A stretch of 64,000 bases of DNA, taken from assembly GCF_029168945.1 (NCBI RefSeq), contig NC_083605.1, forward strand, positions 2,363,280-2,427,279, written 5' to 3'. Below are positions 56,537 to 64,000 of this stretch, in pieces. Positions within the stretch are counted from its first letter, which is position 1; each line of letters starts with the position of its first letter. The notes beneath the pieces were generated by a model, which made no database searches, was not told the origin of the DNA, and saw nothing but the letters and a program-made list of their open reading frames with translations. This stretch comes from Cannabis sativa (Eukaryota > Streptophyta > Magnoliopsida > Rosales > Cannabaceae). The position numbers and the translations under genes were made by a program.

Positions 56537-56979
56537 AATATTTTCTTTCTATGGAATAAAATTAATGCTGCGAAGGCTAACTTGAGGTAAATAAATATTT
56601 TATATTCATTGAATTTAGAAACAATTAATTGGTTGTTATTTTATATATCGCTAGATTTTAATATTTATTACTCAATTTAATTTTCTAAATTAATTATTAA
56701 AATATTCTGACAATTAATGTGGCACAGATACTGATAGAGTATCTCACCGATAAATATAGAGTCTTGGTCCAAGAGCTCTTCACTTATTTTGTGAAAACTG
56801 CAAAATCCATCTAAAGAGAGTTGAGATAGTTTGGAAGCCCGATTTTCCATTCTGAAGCCATCATTGGAATTGAAGCTCAAAGATCAATGGCTGGAAGTAT
56901 TTCCGTCCTTTCATCGGATATACGATTATGATATGTTTACAATTTATGTTGCTTTTCATATCATTCGTATCTGCACTTG

Positions 56980-57655
56980 TATAAATAACCAATCAAATCC
57001 AATCCGCACGATTCAATCCAATCCAATCCACAAAGTGAGGATATCTGCACTTGTGCGGATCAGATTGGATTGGAAAATCCAAAATCTGCACTTGTGCGGA
57101 TTGGATGTTGATTGACATGTAAAAGTAACCAATCCAATCCAATTCACACATATTTATATATTTTTTAAAAAATATATATACAATTAATATTTTAATATAA
57201 AAACAATAGTAATTTAAAAATCTAATACTTACGGTACAAAATATATTTTAATAATAGATCAAATATATATATATTTCATTCTTATATATAAGAAAACTAT
57301 TACTTAAAACAAAATTAAATATTTCTTTCTATATACATTTTTTTTCTTCTTTTGAATTATTATTTGTAATTTTATTTATTTTAATATGTTGTTGGAGCAT
57401 AAAACAACAATAATTTGTGTTCTTTTATTGTTAATTATGTAAAAAAAAATATTTTTTAATAAACATTAAATAATTTAATATTAAAAAATAACAAATCCAA
57501 AATAACTGATCTAATACGTATTTTTATTGATTGAATTAGATTGGATTTGAGCTATGACGCGGATTGCATTGGATCTAAAATATGAAATTCGTTCTTAGCG
57601 CAGATCGAATGCACTATGCGCAAAATAATGCAGATTGGATTTGACAAACACTCCT
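56980..57655. repeat. ATCCAATCC-type dispersed repeat, copy 2
   Basis: Both ends carry CCAATCC/GGATTGG phrases: CAATCCAATCCAATCCACAA, then GCGGATTGGATG, and at the right GATTGGATTTGAGC and GCAGATTGGATTTGAC. The right end is the complement of 49922-50090. Interior AT-rich and noncoding. Confidence 0.6.
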
Positions 57656-57795
57656 ATATGACATGGTAGAATTAGTTGGTCTTTCAAATTAAATTATTTA
57701 TTATTTAATCAAACATTCATAATATAAGATAATGTAAATTTTAAATATGACATAGTGAAATTAAATGTCATTTTGAATTTAATTATTTACTATGC

Positions 57796-60130
57796 TGTAA
57801 TAACCAAAATATTTGGTTATTATTTTCTATATTACATTAGTCTTAATATCTCGATGTGGAAATAGTGATTTCATAAAATGTGTTATTGACTATGGTATCT
57901 TTCAAGCTATAGGAATTATGTTGATATTATAGTTGGACTATAGATTAAGTCGGATATTAATTTTAATTTTTGGTTACTACTTTGACTATTAGAGATAACT
58001 ATGGTGGATGCTACAAATTTAGTGATAAAATATTTTGCATAAATATATGCATGTGTGGCATGAGGAATTAAAGAAATAAATAGTTTGTATATGAAGCATT
58101 GAGGAAATAGTTAAGTTATAATTTTATAAGTCTTAAATAATAGGTCTTGATGAGTAGTTTTGAACTATTCATGGAATGAGGTGTCAAAATATAGTTACCC
58201 TAATGTTTATATATAAGAAACGTGTGGTACATTGGAGAAATATATGGAAAGCTTTCAAAATTTAAAATCAAGACATGATACATGTACAATACTTTTTGAA
58301 ACAATTTAATTTAAATACTACTTAGTACACGTGACATCAAGGTTTAAGAAGCACTCAAACCACACAACAACTAGCGACCAATAATAATAACTACTCCTCT
58401 AGTCCAAGTGGACCGAGTATAATGAAGTGAGAGAGTGGAGTTCGAGTTCAAGTTTGAAGTATATATTATCACTATGTACATAGGAAATCGGAGTTATGGT
58501 TCCCTTTTGACCAAGTATGGGAGAAAAAGGTTTGAATTTAGGTATTTTATTTAGTATTTAATTAAGTTAACTATAGTAAGCTAAATGAGAGGCACGTAAT
58601 TAGTGATTTTAGTTAAACTTTGAGGCTATAAATAGGAGCTATCATTCTCACATTTCTTCATTGACTAAAAGCCAAATAGCTATCCACTATACTCTCTCTT
58701 GCCCTTCTTCTATACTGAAGTTATTTTATTTTATCTTTTATAGCCAATCACTTGTTTTTGCAAGAGCCAAGATAGCCATACACACCATCATAATTACTAC
58801 AATCTTTAAACACCAACGTCCTCTCTTAAACATCACCATCATTCTCCCATACGTATATACATCTCCTTCATCATATCGACATCACCATCACTACTATTTT
58901 TACATTCAAGTTTTAGTGCTCAACTAGATCTCATTGGAAGCTAATAAATGTATAACATTCTATGATTTGGGTTGTAGATTCAAGGTTAAGGTTTCGTATA
59001 TATATATATTATGATAAATTCTAATTAATAAGTATGAAATTTAGGTTTTTTCGTAAGATAATTATTTCTCAAGGATCACTCCCATTGCAATCAAGGCTAG
59101 GACTCCACATTCGAGGTAAGGAAATTAAGTAGAAAAACATAAGTTTTCTATATGTAATAACATTCATAGAAAGAGTGTGAATAGTAAAAGAGAAGTTAAC
59201 TAAGGTCTTCTGCCTGACTCTTTATTGTTTGTTATTTAATGTACTGTATAATATATATTTAAATAATATGTTTATAAGATTCATGTTATTTATGTATGTT
59301 TACAGTATTAGAGTATGACCATTGCTAAAGGTATATATATAAATAATATGTTTATAAGATTCATGTTATTTAAGTATGTATGTAAATAGTGTGTTTATAA
59401 GATTCACATTATTTAATTATGATTATTATGTTATTTAAATAATATATAGTTTGACATTATTTAAATTAGGTAGATTATAGTTTATGTGACATGGTTTGAC
59501 CGAGAAGATAATAGTTAAATACTAGACTGTTGGGTCTATATGGTAGATAGGGGACCATTTAGTAGTGGGTACAATTTTACTGAACCCAGCCCTCCGCCAT
59601 TTTGTCCAATAGCTCTGGTTTATTAGCCAAAGTCGGACTCGGGAGTAATCATTATTATGTGATTTAGCTTAGAAACTAGTTATTAGTTACTAGTGATAAG
59701 ATTAAGATTATGTATTGCTATTTGTCTAAATATGTGCGTGTACATTTTAGTTAAGTTTTATTTGTATTTATGTGACTACCTGACACACATTTCCTTACTG
59801 AGTTTAGTAGCTCACCCTTATCAAATTACCATGTGCAGACTAAGGTAACTGAAAGTCTAAAAAACCGGTGGCGAGTGGAACTTTAGACGCTTGTATGTGT
59901 GAACTCGTTGAGGGCCATATAACTGCGGGCTGTCTAGGGCGCTCTGTTTATTTATTTACGCTATTAAATTTATGTCGCAATTATTTTAGTTATTATTCAT
60001 TATGTCTTTTGTACGAAAACTGGTCAGTTGTGAACATTTTCAAGTATTAAATAAAAATGCGACATTATGATTTTCTGCGTTTAACGCTTGTAAATAAAAC
60101 TAATATTTTTATAAAAGTACAGGCGTTACA
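57796..60130 (+). mobile_element. Solo LTR of a gypsy-type element, 2.3 kb
   Basis: Begins TGTAATAACC and ends GGCGTTACA, flanked by TATGC at 57791-57795 and 60131-60135. The empty site is in unit B at about 33903-33920 (TTTACCATGCCTACAAAG). A TATA box (CTATAAATAGGAGC, about 58626) lies inside, as expected of an LTR promoter. No internal region or second LTR remains, so unequal recombination between LTRs is inferred. Orientation is assumed from the TATA box. Confidence 0.8.
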
Positions 60131-60135
60131 TATGC

Positions 60136-60885
60136 TTACCAAGAAGTCAATCAAATCACTTAATTAAACTCAATCAAACGAGAAGCTCGATTCTTCTCCT
60201 TTAAACCAACAATAATAGGATTCCCCTCGATTTTCTCTCCTTTAACGATTTTAGATTTCTTAGGAGGAGCCTTCCCCGATTTGGGTATGGGCTCAACAAA
60301 ATGATCATAAGAAAACTATCATCTAACTTTGTTTCCCTTTCCCTTTTTTGGAGACAAATTTTAACCCTATTTCTGAAGCTTTAGGGCCTGTAATAGGAAT
60401 TTTTCCACAAAGGGAGATGGAGAAGATGAATAACGAGTTATATATAAAAATGTGTAGAAAAAAATGCAGGCTGATTCTTCAATACCAGTTGATGATTGTG
60501 ATATTTTAGTTTTTTTTTTTTTTGGAGATATTTCTTCTTTAAATCGTGTATGAAAGTTTAAATGTGTAGGTGAAAATGAAAAAAAAAAAGAAGAAGAAGA
60601 AGAAAAAATTGAAATGATATGCAGAAACTTTACAGAAAAGATAGGTTGGTTGAGTATGATAGAAGAACAATGACATCATCATTAAGCGAATTATGTGTAC
60701 AAGTGGTATTTTGGTCAATAAAACAAAATAAGGGATATAAAAATTATCCTACTCTTGTGAAGGTAAAAGAGTAATAAAAGTTGAATTTTTGATTTTTCAT
60801 ATAAAAATTTCTAAATATATATCAACGTGGACTAAATAACTTAACCAAATTCAAGTCCCTACCTATATTTTATATATTGTATATG
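60136..60885. other. 3' flank of copy C with an extra block absent from unit B
   Basis: About 60165-60800 has no counterpart in unit B, where AACTCAA is followed soon by the sequence seen after 60810. The minus strand of 60160-60300 is open and reads PKSGKAPPKKSKIVKGEKIE and GNPIIVGLKEKNRAS. This may be a captured gene or gag piece; not recognised. Confidence 0.45.
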
Positions 60886-61109
60886 CAGGGACATGATTTT
60901 GTCACGTGATTGTACTTTCACAGAATGTATTTCGTGATGTACGACATCCGTTAGATGAGGGAGTTATTTGATCTAAGGGGTGAGATTGATCTAGGGGTAA
61001 TTAGGGTTAAACATTAGTAACGTACCCATCTAATGTACCCTGAGATCCATCTAATGTATCACGGAATACATTCCGTGAAAGTACATCACGGGACAAAATC
61101 GTGTCCCTG
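60886..61109. mobile_element. hAT-like MITE, 224 bp
   Basis: Ends CAGGGACATGATTTTGTCAC and, on the other strand, CAGGGACACGATTTTGTCCC, with inverted repeats of about 50 bp. Absent from unit B. Flanks are TATATG/GATATG-like, so the target duplication is not exact. CAGGG termini suggest the hAT superfamily. Confidence 0.8.
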
Positions 61110-61814
61110 GATATGTATATCACATGCTAATAAACCATATTCGATAAATGATTTTACAATAGGGAATTTTTACCATAAGTTTTACAAAATAGGTACATAA
61201 CAAATTTATGATATGCAATATATAATAATACAATATAAATATTATAATTCTTGATAATTTAGAGAACCCTTAAAATTTTATATATTTTTTATTTAGAAAT
61301 TATATTAATACCAATCAATTAAAACAATAGGATCTGCAATCCAATCGTGACATTTCCTCTCTTAGATATAAGATCAGAGTTATAAAACAAGTCAACCAAT
61401 TGGTCATCTGATTCTTGGATCGTTTGACAAAAAAAACTTAAATATAATCAACTATTATGCAATGCAAGTAACTGTACTACTAACAACCCTTTAAATCGTA
61501 GAAAGCTTGTTGTTCTCAACCGCTAACAATAATTTGATAGCAAACCATCAAAGAAAAAAGAAAATGAACCAACAATGAAACACAAACAAAACCATATTAC
61601 AGAGACAAGATTTATCACAGTAACCTAAACAAAAGACACACAAAACTATATCACAGTGAGAAAACAAATTACAGTAACAAAACCACAAACCCTAACCAAA
61701 AGCCAGGCCTGAGCTCAGGGAAGGTCTTTCGAAAGTTAAGGATTCAAGAATGAAAAATCCTAATAGACTTTATTATATATTTAAAATTATATTAAGGTCT
61801 ATATGTGTCATTTA
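61110..61814 (-). other. 3' flank of copy C
   Basis: Noncoding; closely similar to 14500-15081 and 39780-40543. At about 61194 (GGTACATAACAAATTTATG) it shows the empty target of the noncoding copia element of unit B. Confidence 0.65.
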
Positions 61815-63094
61815 TTAGAGATAGCGCCTCATGTAGTCGTCTACGGAAACATATTTGATTTCTGGATAAAGTTGAGTCGCCTCGACACCTTCATCGCCTA
61901 TTTCAAAATTTGTTAGACAACCTTCAAAAAACGCGTTGTAGTAATGCCCCATTCCAACTTGCCAAGCATAATCTAGATCTTCATTTCCATACAAATTAAA
62001 ATCCAACAAGGGATTAAGTTAGGCCATGGTTTTGATATAAGAACTAGTAATTAGGAAGAAAAATCATAATAAATATATATTTTATATTAAGGTCTCACTT
62101 TTCAAATTAGCTAGAAACTCTTGCTTTGAGATTGATGACTTGTGCAACTCTTTGCCAATGAGGTTCTCCCAAACTTGAACAATTTCTCTTTGGGACAAAA
62201 TATTCTTGGGTGGCCTAAGATACACAGTCTTATTCATAGTTCGAGGGTCATCTATGGTTTTGATTGTATACTTTGCTATGTCATCTTCATCCACATATAT
62301 TGTTGCCATATATATACATTAGGTATTAGGTATTAGTAACATGTAATACATATTTGCTTAGAGTTGTATTAGAGTTATTTTTTTTAATCATTAATTTAAA
62401 TAATAATAATAATAAAATTAAATCCAATACAATTTAATTATATTTTTTTAAATATATAAAATTTTATTTAGTTTCAAATTTATTTATAAAGAAATATATC
62501 TAACTAATTTTATCAAACAATAAAGTAAGTAAATAATAAGTTTAAATATTTTAAATAATATAACTACTAAATTTACTATAAAGTATATATAATTAATTAG
62601 TTGATAAATTAACGTCTAATTCAAATATTTATATAAAAAATAATTATTTAATTTTATTAATACTTTTATATTAAATTTAAATATTTAACACCATTTTTTT
62701 TTTAAAAAAAAAGATAATTAGTTAATTGATTTTAACGATGTTAGTTTAACGGTTAATTTTAAAAGAAAATAAAATAAAAAAATCGTTAAACTCTCAATTT
62801 CTATTAGATAGCCACATTTAATATAAGAGAGGTATATACATTATTTGTACCTTTTTTGTTGCCATCTCCAAACAAAAGCACAGAATCGGTAGAAGGAAGA
62901 TAGTGACCGGGTTGCCCCAAACCGCCGAGGAAGTAACCGGCACAACAATTAGCTGAAATATATGTAAAAGGAATGTTTGCTTGTTCAATGGCTTTTCTCA
63001 CTTCCATTTTGTCATCAAATACTATTTTTTCTGCACCCATTGCATTAGTCTTCATTCTTGCTGGGTCTGTTCCAAACTCAGATGGCAAAAACCT
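61815..63094 (-). pseudogene. Reductase copy C, exons 2-4 (exon 1 beyond right edge), splice-site mutant
   Basis: Exons 62851-63094, 62099-62302 and 61815-61978 have the same lengths and phases as in copy B (244, 204, 164 nt). Protein pieces: RFLPSEFGTDPARMK, the catalytic-lysine region DDKMEVRKAIEQANIPFTYI, TIKTIDDPRTMNKTVYLRPP, GHYYNAFFEGCLTNFE, YMRRYL. All three are open. The acceptor of exon 3 reads GGCAA instead of GGCAG in copies A and B, and no AG lies in the preceding 60 nt. The donor after exon 3 is AAAAGTGAGA instead of AAAGGTGAGA. Correct splicing is unlikely; using the next AG inside the exon would remove codons. Exon 1 should lie roughly 1 kb further right. Confidence 0.8.
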
Positions 63095-64000
63095 CTGCAC
63101 TTAATTATATTTTCATTCATTTATTATTACATTATTTATAAATTTTTTTATTAATGGCCAAAAAAGAAAATCGATAAATATTTTAAAGTGAAAATGGTAT
63201 GAAATAAAACTATTAACAAATAAATAGTTAAAAAAGAAGTTCAATTGAAAAAAACAAAAAATTGGGTTTGAAGAAAACAAAGAAAAACAAATATTAATGC
63301 TCAAACTAAAATAAATATTATAAATATGTTTACGTTTATAATAAGAAATATTATAAAATCTATTTTGGTCATTTTATAGTAAATATGCTATATAATTTAG
63401 TGATAATTAATACATAAAATACAAATTTTTATAAATTTCTTATAATTTTACGTTTAATTTTTCCTCACATTTTACCGTATTCTATAATAATTAACACAAG
63501 AGAACTACAAAACAACCACAAAAAAGTAACAAGAAAACAACATCAAACAACAATAAAATAATATTAAAACAACATAAAAAATATTAATTATACAAATAAC
63601 ACAAAAAAGTCAACAACAAAATAACAAAAGTACAACATAAAATTACATAAAAGAACGTCTTTTATGTAAATAAAATCTAAAAGCCATAAAAAATTTATTA
63701 AAATCCGTAGACTTTATTTATGTAATTTTTTTTTTTGGATATATGCTAGGTTATTTTTAGTATTAAATTTAGATTTACTTTAGTATATTTTTGATTTAGT
63801 TTTAATCGTGTTTGGAGCATACTACATTTTATCTTTTATTTTTACAGATTTAAAATAGAAGAAGGTTAGAAAATATCAAAGGAATAAGATGGAAAAAAGA
63901 TAAAAAAAAATCTCACAAAAAGATGAAATATAAAATAGAGAAAATTGTACAAGAAAATAAAGCTAAAACTTCAAGCCAGAATTCGACTATCTTTTGATTA
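63095..64000 (-). other. Part of intron 1 of copy C
   Basis: 63095-63725 follows intron 1 of copy A, including the AT-rich dispersed repeat at 63410-63725. From about 63740 to the edge the sequence departs from copy A, and may be the start of another insertion; ends not visible. Confidence 0.45.

Larger units (their letters stand above)
56116..57790. other. AT-rich DNA with transposon scraps
   Basis: Contains the copia gag scrap (56360-56536) and the ATCCAATCC repeat (56980-57655), both entered separately. 57735-57795 resembles 33865-33905 and marks the border of repeat unit C. Nothing else recognised. Confidence 0.4.

Overview
This is a plant nuclear window: it has spliced genes with GT-AG introns, very AT-rich intergenic DNA, plant-type LINEs, Ty1/copia and Ty3/gypsy remnants, and many MITEs. 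The gene types (PPR, DUF1218, lignan/isoflavone-reductase-like) point to a eudicot. The species cannot be fixed from the sequence.

Left part (1-14480). A PPR-like gene runs off the left edge on the minus strand. A complete three-exon DUF1218 membrane-protein gene follows on the plus strand (2230-4355). Next is an intronless, glutamine-rich SURP-domain ORF on the minus strand (6041-7111). An apparently intact two-ORF LINE (LINE-1) lies at about 8968-13862.

Central and right part (about 14480-64000). The backbone is a head-to-tail array of three minus-strand copies of one four-exon gene of the pinoresinol-lariciresinol/isoflavone reductase family (313 aa when spliced). Copy A (15082-29244) has a full-length LINE (LINE-3) inside exon 3 and a degraded LINE (LINE-2) in intron 2. 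Copy B (40544-49567) keeps all four exons open, but intron 1 holds a complete young copia element and a Mutator-like MITE. Copy C (61815-63094; exon 1 lies beyond the right edge) has lost the AG acceptor of exon 3. Because the copies are paralogous, one copy often shows the empty site for an insertion in another. This fixes the borders of LINE-2, a noncoding copia element (34234-39766), a 2.3-kb solo LTR (57796-60130) and several MITEs.

Spacers. Between A and B lie a decayed copia pol gene (29990-32610) and the noncoding copia-type element. Between B and C lie a 5'-truncated LINE tail, CACTA-type DNA, copia RNase H and gag scraps, a gypsy-like gag scrap and the solo LTR. LINE-2 carries a patch of plastid rpoC1 DNA.

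Most unusual signal. The noncoding copia-type element has nearly identical LTRs, so it is young, yet it has no real coding capacity. Its interior carries about twenty short hairpins whose loops are variants of CTGAA or CCTGAAGT and whose stems differ in sequence but stay complementary. A 39-bp tandem array is one member of this series. I know of no description of it; the window offers no proof of function.
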